Position numbers and translations under genes: made by a program
In this document: positions 41,602-50,723 of the stretch, piece by piece
Numbering within the stretch: position 1 is the stretch's first letter
Layout of the letters: each line of letters opens with the position of its first letter
Assembly: GCF_015670745.1 (NCBI RefSeq)
Contig: NZ_JADPCH010000016.1
Location: 1-54,114, forward strand
Source of the DNA: Collinsella aerofaciens
GTDB lineage: Bacteria > Actinomycetota > Coriobacteriia > Coriobacteriales > Coriobacteriaceae
Direction: 5' to 3'
DNA length: 54,114 nt
Notes under the pieces: generated by a model
Told to the model about the DNA's origin: nothing
Seen by the model: only the letters and a program-made list of their open reading frames with translations
Databases searched by the model: none

Positions 41602-42600
41602 CTAGCGTGCCATGGCATCGCGGCCGGCCTCGACCTGCTTGCGCTGGACGGCACGCTCCTCGCCGGTCAGACGCTCAAAGAGATGCCCGATAAGCGAGGC
41701 GAGCACCTGCTGAAACAGGGTGCCGCACATGACGGGAAACACGACCTCGCCGGGAAAATACTGTGTGGCGATGACGGCACCCGAAGAGATGTTGCGCATG
41801 CCGCAGGTAAAGCACATGGTGGTCGTCTCGCTATACGGCAGGTGCAATGCGCGGGCGACCAGAATGCCCACGACAAAACCGCTGATGGCGAACACCAGAA
41901 TAAAGAGGGCGACTTCCAGGCGCACCGCGTTCATGTGTAGCACGTACTCGCTCATGGTGGTGGAGTTGGAGGCAATAACGCCCATCATCATGAACTTGCA
42001 GGCGGGCGAGAGCGCGGGGGAGAGCCTCTCGTGTCCCCAGCCGCGCGTAAGTTCGTTGATTACAATGCCGAGGATGGCGGGGATGGCAATCATAAAGGCC
42101 ATGTTCTGCATCATGCTCGGCACATCGATTGCGACGGTGGCACCCAGCAGGAGCTTGAGCGTGAGCGGAATCGTCACAGGCGATATAACCGAGGACGTCA
42201 GGATGATGGTGAGCGCGAGCGGGCCGTTGCCGCCGAACATGCTGATCCACATAAAGGCGGTGACGGCCACGGGCACGCTGTACTCGAGCACGATGCCGCA
42301 GACAAGGTTGGGGTTGGAGCCAAAGAACAGTGAGCCCATGGCATAGGCCGCGATGGGAATAAGCGCCGCCGAGACGAGCAGTGCCAAAATCAGGTGCAGG
42401 GGACGGCGGAACACCTCGGCTACCTGGTGGAAGGTGTTGCTGAGCGCACCCTGAAACGTCATAAAGGCGAAGAGGGCGGGAACAATGGGCTTGAGCACGC
42501 CAATCTGCTGGGGAAAGAGCACGCCGAGCGCCACGCAAATCGGAACGATGACCTGCATATGTCCTGCGAGAAATTTGCCCAGTCCAACCCATTGCTTCAT
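41602..42600 (-). CDS. BASS-family (bile acid:sodium symporter-like) transporter
   Basis: A 332-aa protein with nine to ten helices. It contains VPALFAFMTFQGALSN, an EYSVPVAVTAFMW segment, and a crossover helix region CFTCGMRNISSGAVIA, typical of the BASS superfamily. Members move bile acids, 2-keto acids, pantoate or other organic anions with sodium. The substrate cannot be decided from sequence. It is convergent to the DUF4931 gene and monocistronic. Confidence 0.85.
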   Translation of the reverse strand: MKQWVGLGKFLAGHMQVIVPICVALGVLFPQQIGVLKPIVPALFAFMTFQGALSNTFHQVAEVFRRPLHLILALLVSAALIPIAAYAMGSLFFGSNPNLVCGIVLEYSVPVAVTAFMWISMFGGNGPLALTIILTSSVISPVTIPLTLKLLLGATVAIDVPSMMQNMAFMIAIPAILGIVINELTRGWGHERLSPALSPACKFMMMGVIASNSTTMSEYVLHMNAVRLEVALFILVFAISGFVVGILVARALHLPYSETTTMCFTCGMRNISSGAVIATQYFPGEVVFPVMCGTLFQQVLASLIGHLFERLTGEERAVQRKQVEAGRDAMAR

Positions 42601-42747
42601 ATGCTCTTGTGACTCCCTTTGCTCGTGAATCCGTTTTGAATGGATATGCTAGACGCTCGCATGCGTCCGTGTGGCTGAAACGCTCGATTATTTCGAGGCT
42701 ATTACCGCCCTCGTTTATCGAAACCACGGCGTGCTGGATGTTGTGCG

Positions 42748-42766
42748 TCCGCGCTGCACGGTATAA
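42748..42766 (+). promoter_or_regulatory. Promoter with consensus -10 for the RecJ-helicase gene
   Basis: A perfect TATAAT at 42761-42766. The -35 is weak (TGTTGT or TTGTGC region, spacer 15-17). It predicts a leader of about 100 bases before ATG 42876. The remaining intergenic bases 42601-42747 hold nothing recognisable. Confidence 0.5.
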
Positions 42767-42875
42767 TAAATCCGTTCAACAGATCTGCCTGCCGAAGCGG
42801 GCATGCACAGAGGACTCATCGCTATGAACCGTGAGAGGTATCGCGGCGACCTGCCCCTATCGGGGGTGGGCGCCT

Positions 42876-45800
42876 ATGTCATCGCTTAAGACGACGCATC
42901 GCTGGGCGGTCGCTCAGCAAAACCCCGAGCTCGAAAAGGAGCTTTCGGCTGGCCTGGGCATACCCGGGCTGGTGGCGCGCATTATGGTTGCGCACGGCAT
43001 TACATCCATCGAGGAAGGCCAGCTGTTTTTGACGCCTTCGCTCGATCGCGACTGGGCGGACCCACTCGTTATTCCGGGCATGGTGGTCGTCGCCGACCGC
43101 GTTGAGCGTGCTATTCGCAGCCACGAGCGTATCGCCGTCTTTGGCGATTTTGACGTTGACGGTATTACGTCGACCTGCCTGTTGACCGAGGCGCTGCGCA
43201 CGTTTGGCGCCGATGTCACGCCGTTTATTCCGCATCGCTTTGATGAGGGCTACGGTCTTTCGCGCGCGGCGCTCGACCGCGTTAACGAGCTCGCTCGCCC
43301 CCAGCTGATCGTGACCGTCGATAACGGCATTGCCGCCAAGGAAGAGGTTTCCTATCTGAAGAGCCTGGGGATCGATTTGGTGGTCACGGACCATCACGAG
43401 CCCTCCGATCAGGTGCCGCAGGGCGTACCCCTGACCGACCCTAAGCTCGATGACGATGGTCCTTCGCGTGAGCTTGCCGGTGCCGGCGTGGCACTCAAGT
43501 TGGTGCAAGTCCTGGGCGAGCGTCTGGGCAAGCCGTCGTATTGGCGTTCGCTAATCGAGGTCGCGGCGCTGGGCACCGTGTCCGACATGATGCCGCTCAC
43601 GCCCGAGAACCGCGCGCTGGTTGCCGAGGGCATCCAGCAGATGCGCGTAACCGCTCGCCCGGGCTATATCGCGCTTGCCGCGCTCGCCAAGGCAGACCTT
43701 TCGAGCATTACGGCGGATGGCCTGTCATTCTCGCTCATTCCCCGCTTAAACGCTGCCGGTCGCATGGCTGATCCCAAGCTGGCGCTCGACCTGCTGCTTG
43801 CCCGCGATCCCATCGAAGCAAGCGCACTGGCGGCTGAGCTCGAGGAAATCAACCGCCAGCGCCGTGAGATCGAGGCGGAGCTCACGCGCGATGCCATGGC
43901 AAAGGTCGAGGAGACCTATGACGGTGGACGCGTGATCGTCGTGGGCGGCGAAGGCTGGCACGAGGGCGTCAAGGGCATCGTGGCAAGCCGTCTGACCAAC
44001 CGCTACCACGTGCCGGCGCTGCTGTTCTCGATCGAGGACGGTATCGCGCGCGGCTCTGGTCGCTCGGTGGGCAAAGTTAACCTGTTTGACGCCATCGAGC
44101 GCTGTTCCGACCTGATGATTCGTCGCGGCGGACATGCTGGTGCGGTGGGTGTGACCATCGAGGCGTCCAAGCTCGACGAGTTCCGTCGTCGCCTTTCCGC
44201 CGTGCTATCGGAGCTTCCCGCCGAGGACTTTGAGGACACCGACGAGGTTGCCGCCACCGTTGACCTCTCCGAGCTGAATATCGAGACCATCGAGCAGATC
44301 TCCCGTCTTGAGCCGTTTGGCCAGGGCAATAAGGTGCCGCTTCTGGCTGCCGAGGGCGTGACAATGTGCGATCGCGCTGTGGTGGGCAAAACCGGCGAGC
44401 ACATGCGCTTCGTGGCGACCGATGGCGCCGCGAGTGTGCCGGCCATTATGTTCCGCGTGCCGCAAATCGATAAGCTCATCAACTGCGATAGTGCTGCCGA
44501 CTTGGTGTTCGAGGCCGTTGCCGAGCATTGGCAGGGGCGTGTGAAGCCCAAGCTCATGATCAAGGATGTTCTGGTCCGCGATACCACGCTGCCCAGCGTC
44601 GACGATCCGGCATGCGAGCTTCGTCGTGGCGTGCAGCCGGCGGATTCCGGCCTGCGCCTGGAGTCGCGTAAGCGCGAGACACTCGCCCAGCTTTCTTATA
44701 CCGAGCTGACGCGCTCGCTTATCCATAGCTTTATAGGCTCGAACCAGCCGCACCGCGCGCAGGTCGAGGCGCTCGATGCCCTGGCCGATCACCAAAGTGT
44801 TCTGGCCGTTATGGGAACGGGGCGCGGCAAGTCGCTCATCTTCCATGTGCATGCCGCGCGCGAGGCGGTTCTTCGCGGGCGTGCGAGCATCTTTGTCTAT
44901 CCGCTGCGCGCGCTCGTTGCCGACCAGGCCTATCACCTCTCGTCGACGATGGCCGCGCTCGGCATTGGCGTCGGCGTGTTGACCGGCGAGACCGTGGAGG
45001 CGGCGCGCGATGACGTGTTTGCCGGCTTGGCTTCGGGCCGTACCGGCATCGTGCTCACGACGCCCGAGTTCCTGTCCATTCACCGCGACCGCTTTGCGCG
45101 TTCGGGGCGCATCGGTTTTGTCGTTATCGATGAGGCGCACCACGCTGGCCTTGCCAAGGGCGGCGACCGCAGCGCCTATCTCGACATGCCCGATATCCTC
45201 AAAGCCCTGGGCGACCCGGTCGTTATGGCCGCGACGGCCACCGCGACGGCTCCGGTCGTGGCCGAGCTTGCCCGCACGCTTCCGATCACTCACACGGTGG
45301 TCGACGAGACGGTGCGCGAGAACCTGCAGCTCGAGGACGACCGTGATCTTGCAAGTCGCGAGAACCGTTTGGTGTCGATCGTGGCGACGGGGGAGAAGAC
45401 CGTCATTTACGTCAATTCGCGCGACCAGTCCGTGGCGCTCGCCAAGACACTACGCAAACGCGTTCCCGACTGTGCGACCCGTATCGCGTTCTATAACGCT
45501 GGCCTTACGCGCGCCGACCGCCATCGCGTAGAGGAGGCGTTTCGAGACGGCAGCCTCAGCTGCATCGTCTCGACATCCGCCTTTGGCGAGGGCGTCAACC
45601 TTCCCGATATTCGCCATGTCGTGCTCTATCACATGCCGTTTGGCGGCATTGAGTTTAACCAGATGAGCGGCCGCGCCGGTCGCGATGGCCAACCCGCCGT
45701 GATCCATCTACTCTATTCGTCGCGTGACGCCCGTATTAACGAGCGCCTACTCGACTGCTATGCGCCCGAGCGCGACGAGCTCGTCACGCTCTATCGCGCG

Positions 45801-46163
45801 CTGCAGACCATGTGGCGCTCCAACCGCGGCAAGACCGGGGACGATTTCTTTAGCGCGAGCGATATCGACATCGCGCAGATGTGCCTTGCCATCGATGCTC
45901 GCACGCCGGTCGACGAGCGCTCGGTGGAAAGCGGCTTGGGAATCTTCGAAGAGCTTGGTTTTTGTCGCGTTTCGGGGTTTGACGACACCCGTCGCATCGC
46001 GATGGCCGAAAACCCCGGCCGCGTGCAATTGAGCAGGTCAATTCGCTATTTGGAGGGCTTGCGCTCGCGCATGGAGTTCTCGGCTTTCCGGAGTTGGGCG
46101 CTCGATTCGTGCGCTTCTGATATGCTAGCCAAAGTTAACCGCCCGATCGTACCGCGGGCCTAG
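42876..46163 (+). CDS. recJ: RecJ exonuclease fused to RecQ-like helicase
   Basis: A 1095-aa fusion. Residues about 60-600 are RecJ: motif I DFDVDG (91-96), DNGI (149-152), DHH (172-174), then the DHHA1 region GGRVIVVGGEGWHEGVKGIV with GRSVGKVNL, GGHAGAVG, and an OB-fold segment. From about residue 620 a RecQ-type SF2 helicase follows: GTGRGKS (647-653), DEAH (752-755), ATATAT (III), STSAFGEGVNLPDIR (V) and QMSGRAGRDG (VI). RecJ degrades single-stranded DNA 5' to 3', and RecQ unwinds DNA to feed it in RecF-pathway repair. Here both are on one chain. The start is ATG 42876, after GGGGGTGGG; the frame reaches 42831. It is followed after 15 bases by rel. Confidence 0.92.
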   Translation: MSSLKTTHRWAVAQQNPELEKELSAGLGIPGLVARIMVAHGITSIEEGQLFLTPSLDRDWADPLVIPGMVVVADRVERAIRSHERIAVFGDFDVDGITSTCLLTEALRTFGADVTPFIPHRFDEGYGLSRAALDRVNELARPQLIVTVDNGIAAKEEVSYLKSLGIDLVVTDHHEPSDQVPQGVPLTDPKLDDDGPSRELAGAGVALKLVQVLGERLGKPSYWRSLIEVAALGTVSDMMPLTPENRALVAEGIQQMRVTARPGYIALAALAKADLSSITADGLSFSLIPRLNAAGRMADPKLALDLLLARDPIEASALAAELEEINRQRREIEAELTRDAMAKVEETYDGGRVIVVGGEGWHEGVKGIVASRLTNRYHVPALLFSIEDGIARGSGRSVGKVNLFDAIERCSDLMIRRGGHAGAVGVTIEASKLDEFRRRLSAVLSELPAEDFEDTDEVAATVDLSELNIETIEQISRLEPFGQGNKVPLLAAEGVTMCDRAVVGKTGEHMRFVATDGAASVPAIMFRVPQIDKLINCDSAADLVFEAVAEHWQGRVKPKLMIKDVLVRDTTLPSVDDPACELRRGVQPADSGLRLESRKRETLAQLSYTELTRSLIHSFIGSNQPHRAQVEALDALADHQSVLAVMGTGRGKSLIFHVHAAREAVLRGRASIFVYPLRALVADQAYHLSSTMAALGIGVGVLTGETVEAARDDVFAGLASGRTGIVLTTPEFLSIHRDRFARSGRIGFVVIDEAHHAGLAKGGDRSAYLDMPDILKALGDPVVMAATATATAPVVAELARTLPITHTVVDETVRENLQLEDDRDLASRENRLVSIVATGEKTVIYVNSRDQSVALAKTLRKRVPDCATRIAFYNAGLTRADRHRVEEAFRDGSLSCIVSTSAFGEGVNLPDIRHVVLYHMPFGGIEFNQMSGRAGRDGQPAVIHLLYSSRDARINERLLDCYAPERDELVTLYRALQTMWRSNRGKTGDDFFSASDIDIAQMCLAIDARTPVDERSVESGLGIFEELGFCRVSGFDDTRRIAMAENPGRVQLSRSIRYLEGLRSRMEFSAFRSWALDSCASDMLAKVNRPIVPRA

Positions 46164-46178
46164 GGGAAGGGGACCTCG

Positions 46179-48539
46179 ATGGATGCCGCAGCCCGTACCG
46201 CCCATGATTCTACCCTCCAGCCGTTTTCGGAGATGGAGCACTATAAGCATGCCGATGAGCTGCCGCCCGAGATTATGGCGGACAGCTACGACAAGCTGGA
46301 GCGTCTGTGCCTCAAATATATGAATGAGGACGACTTTTCTAAGGTTGAGCAGGCCTACTGCTTTGCCGCCGAGAAGCACTGCAACCAAAAGCGCCGCTCG
46401 GGCGAGATGTACATTAACCATCCCGTCGAGGTTGCCATCATTTTGGCCGATCTCAAGATGGACTGCGATGTGGTGTGTGCCGCGCTACTGCACGATACCG
46501 TCGAGGATACCGAGACCTCGCTCACCGATGTTTCCGGCCTGTTTGGCGATACGGTGGCCGAGCTCGTCGATGGCGTGACCAAGCTCACCAACATCGAAGT
46601 CGACAGCATGGACGAGAAGCAGGCGCTCACGCTGCGCAATATGTTCCTCGCCATGTCCAAGGACATTCGCGTCATCATCGTTAAACTTGCCGACCGCCTG
46701 CACAACATGCGAACGCTGGCAGCCCTGCGCGAGGATCGTCGCCTATTTAAGGCTCGCGAGACCATGGACGTGTACGCGCCCTTGGCCGACCGCCTGGGCA
46801 TGAGCTCTATTAAGTGGGAGCTCGAGGACCTGTCCTTCTTCTACCTGGAGCCCGATGCCTACCAGCGCATCGCGCGCATGGTGGCGGAGTCGCGCGAGGT
46901 CCGTGAGCGCTATCTGGCTGAGACCATCAAGACACTCACCGACGAGCTCAACCGCATTGGCCTGGAAGGCTTCCAGATCAACGGCCGTTCCAAGCACTAT
47001 TGGTCCATCTACCAAAAGATGAAGCGCAAGGGCAAGGAGTTCTCCGAGATCTACGACCTGGTGGCGCTGCGCGTTATTACCCATTCGGTGCGCGATTGCT
47101 ACTCCACGCTCGGTGCGGTGCATACGCTGTGGCACCCCATGCCTGGTCGCTTTAAAGACTATATCGCCATGCCCAAGGTCAATAACTACCAGTCGCTCCA
47201 CACGACGGTCATCGGCCCTACGGCTCGTCCGCTCGAGATTCAGATTCGAACCTACGAGATGCATGAGCAGGCCGAGTACGGCATTGCCGCCCACTGGCTA
47301 TATAAGAAGTCGGGCGGATCGTCTGCTTCCAAGACCAATGACGCTCAACGTTTGGACGACCAGATTAACTGGCTTAAGCACTCACTCGATTGGGCTGCGT
47401 CTGATGAGATTACCGACGCCAAGGAATACCTGCATTCGCTGAAGGTCGACCTCTTCGATCAGGAGATCTTCGTCTTCACGTCCAAAGGCGAGGTCATGGC
47501 GCTTCGTGCCGGCTCCACGCCGCTCGACTTTGCCTATGCCGTTCACACCGAGGTGGGAAACCATTGCGTCGGCGCCAAAATCAACGGTGCGGTGGCTCCG
47601 CTCACGCACGAGATCAAGACGGGCGACCGCGTTGAAATCCTGACTAACAAGAGTTCCAAGCCGTCGCGTGATTGGCTCAAGATCGTCAAGACGCCTTCCG
47701 CCAAGTCAAAGATCCGTCGCTACTTTGCCGCCGCGACTAAGGACGACGACGCTGCCGCCGGCCGCGATATGCTGGCCAAGGACCTGCGCAAGCGCGGGTA
47801 TGGCATCTCCACGCCGCGTTCGACGCGTGCACTCAACGCCGTGGCGGAGCAGTTTAACTTCAAGCAGCTCGAGGACCTGTTTGCCGCCGTCGGCGCCGGC
47901 AAGGTTGCCCCGCGCGCTGTGGGCAATAAGGTCGAGCAAATCTTGGACCCCAAGCCCGAGGAACAGCTCACCAAGGCCGAGGCTATCGCCGAGGTCGTGA
48001 AGCAGCCCGCTCGCGGCTCCAACCGCAAGCCGCAAAAGCGCGGCAAGAGCGCCAGTAACGGCATTATCGTCAAGGGCGAGAGCAACAGCGGCCTGCTGGT
48101 CCGTCTGGCTCATTGCTGCAACCCCGTGACGGGCGACGACATCGTCGGCTTCATCACGCGCGGTCGTGGCGTTTCGGTGCATCGCGCCAACTGCCCCAAC
48201 GTCAAGGGTCTTATGGAACATCCCGAGCGCATGATCGATGTGGAGTGGGACGGCGCTGCCGACACCCTCTTCCAGGTCGAGATCGTGGTCGAGTGCCTGG
48301 ACCGCATGGGCCTGCTCAAGGATGTCACCATTGCCATTGGCGATGCGGGCGGCAATATCCTTTCTGCCGCCACGTCGACCAACCGCGAGGGTATTGCAAC
48401 CCTGCGCTTTATGGTCGAGATCTCGGACGCGAGCGGTCTGGATCCGCTGCTGGCTTCCATCAGCAGTGTCGATTCGGTCTACGACGCTCGCCGTCTTATG
48501 CCCGGCGAAGGCGGAGCTCAGCTCAAGCGCCGTGTGTAG
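46179..48539 (+). CDS. rel: Bifunctional (p)ppGpp synthetase/hydrolase (Rel)
   Basis: A 786-aa long RSH protein. The HD hydrolase domain has His81 and HD 105-106 intact (HPVEV, LLHDTVEDT) plus KLADRLHNM. The synthetase domain contains RSKHYWSIYQKM and YDLVALRVI, and the TGS domain starts near DLFDQEIFVFT. A conserved Cys-containing helical region (AHCCNPVTGDDIVG) and a C-terminal ACT domain (about 705-786) complete it. Both hydrolase and synthetase motifs are complete, so it should set the stringent response alone. The ATG at 46179 has AGGGGAAGGGG upstream. Confidence 0.94.
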   Translation: MDAAARTAHDSTLQPFSEMEHYKHADELPPEIMADSYDKLERLCLKYMNEDDFSKVEQAYCFAAEKHCNQKRRSGEMYINHPVEVAIILADLKMDCDVVCAALLHDTVEDTETSLTDVSGLFGDTVAELVDGVTKLTNIEVDSMDEKQALTLRNMFLAMSKDIRVIIVKLADRLHNMRTLAALREDRRLFKARETMDVYAPLADRLGMSSIKWELEDLSFFYLEPDAYQRIARMVAESREVRERYLAETIKTLTDELNRIGLEGFQINGRSKHYWSIYQKMKRKGKEFSEIYDLVALRVITHSVRDCYSTLGAVHTLWHPMPGRFKDYIAMPKVNNYQSLHTTVIGPTARPLEIQIRTYEMHEQAEYGIAAHWLYKKSGGSSASKTNDAQRLDDQINWLKHSLDWAASDEITDAKEYLHSLKVDLFDQEIFVFTSKGEVMALRAGSTPLDFAYAVHTEVGNHCVGAKINGAVAPLTHEIKTGDRVEILTNKSSKPSRDWLKIVKTPSAKSKIRRYFAAATKDDDAAAGRDMLAKDLRKRGYGISTPRSTRALNAVAEQFNFKQLEDLFAAVGAGKVAPRAVGNKVEQILDPKPEEQLTKAEAIAEVVKQPARGSNRKPQKRGKSASNGIIVKGESNSGLLVRLAHCCNPVTGDDIVGFITRGRGVSVHRANCPNVKGLMEHPERMIDVEWDGAADTLFQVEIVVECLDRMGLLKDVTIAIGDAGGNILSAATSTNREGIATLRFMVEISDASGLDPLLASISSVDSVYDARRLMPGEGGAQLKRRV

Positions 48540-48571
48540 GTGCGAGAGCCTCTCAGCATCATAGATATTGG

Positions 48572-48609
48572 TTACGTTCGAGGCATCGTTTGGTGCCTCG
48601 AACGTATTT
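48572..48609 (+). terminator. Intrinsic terminator after rel
   Basis: TACGTTCGAGGCA (48573-48585) pairs perfectly with TGCCTCGAACGTA (48594-48606) over 13 bp, followed by TTTT. The next ribosome site begins within 10 bases, so partial readthrough into the MBL gene is possible. Confidence 0.85.
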
Positions 48610-48627
48610 TAGAAGGAGGGTATGCGC

Positions 48628-49311
48628 ATGGGCGATATGACTTTGGACCTGACACCCCGAGGTGCAGCTTCGATTGAGGCACTCGTCAACGGCCCGATTC
48701 AGACCAACAGTTACGTCGTGATTTCGAATGACGAGTGCTTAATCGTCGATCCGGCGTGGGAGGGCGAGCGTCTTGTGAAGCATATCCGCACCGCGCATCC
48801 CGAGGTTCGCGTACTCGGCTCTGTCTGCACGCACGGTCATGCCGACCATGTTGGCGGGGTCGCCGGGGTTCGAGCTGTCGTTGGCGACAGCGCACTATAT
48901 GAGTTGTGCGCTAAGGACGTGACGGTGCCTCGCGCAAATATCGAGGAGCAGCGCGCCATGTGGGGTATTGAGACGCCCGATCCGGGCGAGCCGACGCGGC
49001 TGCTTGCCGAGGGCGATACGATTGAATTGGGCGATATCTGCCTGCAGGTGATCGAGACGCCGGGGCATACGCCGGGCGGCATCGTCCTGTTCGCCGCGAC
49101 CGAGCAGGGGAACATCGCCTTTGTGGGCGACACGCTTTTCCCGGGCAGCCACGGTCGTACCGATCTTTCCGGCGGTGACGAGGCGGCGATTATGCGCTCG
49201 CTCTCCAAACTTGCCAAGACGCTTCCGCCCGATACCGTTTGCTTGACGGGCCATGGCGATTCGACCACGATGGCGCGCGAACTTATGCAGAATCCGTTTA
49301 TGCAGATGTAG
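48628..49311 (+). CDS. MBL-fold metallohydrolase (glyoxalase II-like)
   Basis: A 227-aa metallo-beta-lactamase fold. It carries the metal motif THGHADH (68-74), ETPGHTPGG, FVGDTLFPGSHGR and a C-terminal LTGHGDST, so all metal ligands of a two-zinc site are present. It is similar in size to the YcbL/glyoxalase II-like hydrolases that often follow rel in Gram-positive genomes. The start is ATG 48628, 8 bases after AAGGAGG; ATG 48622 is too close. Confidence 0.88.
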   Translation: MGDMTLDLTPRGAASIEALVNGPIQTNSYVVISNDECLIVDPAWEGERLVKHIRTAHPEVRVLGSVCTHGHADHVGGVAGVRAVVGDSALYELCAKDVTVPRANIEEQRAMWGIETPDPGEPTRLLAEGDTIELGDICLQVIETPGHTPGGIVLFAATEQGNIAFVGDTLFPGSHGRTDLSGGDEAAIMRSLSKLAKTLPPDTVCLTGHGDSTTMARELMQNPFMQM

Positions 49312-49437
49312 GCTCGAAGCCGTCTTTCGAACCACGAAGACCGCTCAATCGTCAAGCTATTTTCCCCAGTGGGTCGATTCTGTGGGGCAAACGGTCAAAA
49401 ATTGTCCAATCGGATGGTATTCGTGAACAAACGAACG

Positions 49438-49465
49438 TTTATGCTCGGGTATGTCGTGGTAAAAT
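49438..49465 (+). promoter_or_regulatory. Candidate promoter of fba
   Basis: TTTATG (49438-49443), 16 bases, TAAAAT (49460-49465), giving a leader of about 35 bases that carries a strong AGGAGG before ATG 49506. Confidence 0.35.
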
Positions 49466-49505
49466 CTCAGGCGTTATCGGAGCAACCTTACAGGAGGTTT
49501 CTTTT

Positions 49506-50372
49506 ATGCTCGTCAACGCAGCAGACATGCTCAAGAAGGCCGAGGCCGGCAAGTACGCTCTCGGTGCCTTCAACACCAACAACCTCGAGTGGACCCTGGC
49601 TATTCTCCAGGCCGCCGAGGAGGCCAAGTCTCCGCTGATCCTTCAGTGCACCGCTGGTGCCGCTAAGTGGATGGGCGGTTTCAAGGTCTGCGCCGACATG
49701 GTCAAGGCTGCCGTCGAGGCCACGGGCGTTACCGTCCCCGTCGCCCTTCACCTCGATCACGGTTCTTACGAGGACTGCTTCAAGTGCATCGAGGCCGGCT
49801 TCACGTCCATCATGTATGACGGCTCTCACGAGGAGACCTTCCAGCTTAACCTCGACCGCACCAAGGAGCTCGTTGAGCTTGCCCACTCCAAGGGCATGTC
49901 CATCGAGGCCGAGGTCGGCGGCATCGGCGGCACCGAGGACGGCGTGACCTCCAACGGCGAGCTCGCTGACCCCGCTGAGTGCAAGCAGATTGCTGACCTG
50001 GGCGTCGACTTCCTCGCCTGCGGTATCGGCAACATCCACGGCGTGTATCCCGCCGACTGGGCTGGCCTTTCCTTCGAGCGTCTGGGCGAGATCAAGGCTC
50101 AGACCGGCGACCTGCCCCTCGTTCTGCACGGTGGTACCGGCATCCCCGAGGATCAGATCAAGAAGGCCATCTCCCTGGGTATCTCCAAGATCAACGTCAA
50201 CACCGATCTGCAGCTCGTCTTCGCCAAGGGCGTTCGCGAGTATATCGAGGCTGGCAAGGATCAGCAGGGCAAGGGCTTTGACCCCCGCAAGCTCCTCAAG
50301 CCTGGTCGCGACAACATCGTTGCCCGCACCAAGGAGCTCATGGAGGAGTTTGGCTCCGTCAACAAGGCGTAA
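49506..50372 (+). CDS. fba: Class II fructose-bisphosphate aldolase
   Basis: A 288-aa class II (zinc) aldolase. HLDHGS (82-87) supplies a zinc ligand and the catalytic Asp; MYDGSH, EAEVGGIGG and LHGGTGI supply further substrate and metal residues. NVNTD sits near the C-terminus. It splits fructose 1,6-bisphosphate in glycolysis. Codon use is strongly biased to C and G ending preferred codons, consistent with high expression. The AGGAGG site is near-perfect. Confidence 0.95.
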   Translation: MLVNAADMLKKAEAGKYALGAFNTNNLEWTLAILQAAEEAKSPLILQCTAGAAKWMGGFKVCADMVKAAVEATGVTVPVALHLDHGSYEDCFKCIEAGFTSIMYDGSHEETFQLNLDRTKELVELAHSKGMSIEAEVGGIGGTEDGVTSNGELADPAECKQIADLGVDFLACGIGNIHGVYPADWAGLSFERLGEIKAQTGDLPLVLHGGTGIPEDQIKKAISLGISKINVNTDLQLVFAKGVREYIEAGKDQQGKGFDPRKLLKPGRDNIVARTKELMEEFGSVNKA

Positions 50373-50392
50373 GCGTCGCTAAACTTCCCGCC

Positions 50393-50484
50393 GGAAGCCC
50401 CGTTCCCCTACACTGTTTCCTTTGCGCTCACCTGGCTTCGCCAGAAGTCGCGCCAAGGAAACAGTTCCGGGGGACGGGGCTTCC
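50393..50484. repeat. 92-bp imperfect palindrome downstream of fba
   Basis: Arms of 30 bases (50393-50422 and 50455-50484) pair with four mismatches. Each arm itself begins GGAAGC or GGAAAC-like and ends GTTTCC or GCTTCC, the same ends as the array at 31539. The 32-base loop has its own hairpin CTGGC-TTC-GCCAG (50432-50444). No T-run follows the structure. Confidence 0.75.
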
Positions 50485-50528
50485 TTCGTTTAACGCCGCA
50501 GGGTTACGAGGCTGAATTAAGATGGCTA

Positions 50529-50617
50529 CTGGCTTTGCCAGAAGTCGCGCGACGGAATCAGCTCCGGGGAAACGGGGCCTCCTTTGTTAACTCGCTACAG
50601 GGTTACTGGGCTGAATT
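50529..50617. repeat. Diverged direct repeat of the palindrome's right half
   Basis: Bases 50529-50617 repeat 50432-50519 at a 97-base offset. CTGGCTTTGCCAGAAGTCGCG, then a degenerate arm, and an almost identical tail AGGGTTAC..GGCTGAATT occur in both. The second copy has lost the left arm and cannot form the long hairpin. The whole stretch 50373-50723 contains no gene. Confidence 0.7.
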
Positions 50618-50723
50618 CATTTTTTATAGGTACCGTTTATCGGTGTTGAGGGTTCCTTTATTGGGGCTTTCTTTTTATCTCGCTACAATGGACTTCAAGA
50701 GTTCTAATGACTTGGAGTTTGGT

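Noticed and set aside
41570-41602. Terminator between the DUF4931 and BASS genes
   Set aside because: AGACT/AGTCT and CCGC/GCGG pairing exists but is weak and has no T-run on either side.
50535-50723. N-terminal extension of the transglutaminase gene
   Set aside because: It is encoded by the repeat region, lacks a ribosome site, and ATG 50724 has one at proper spacing.
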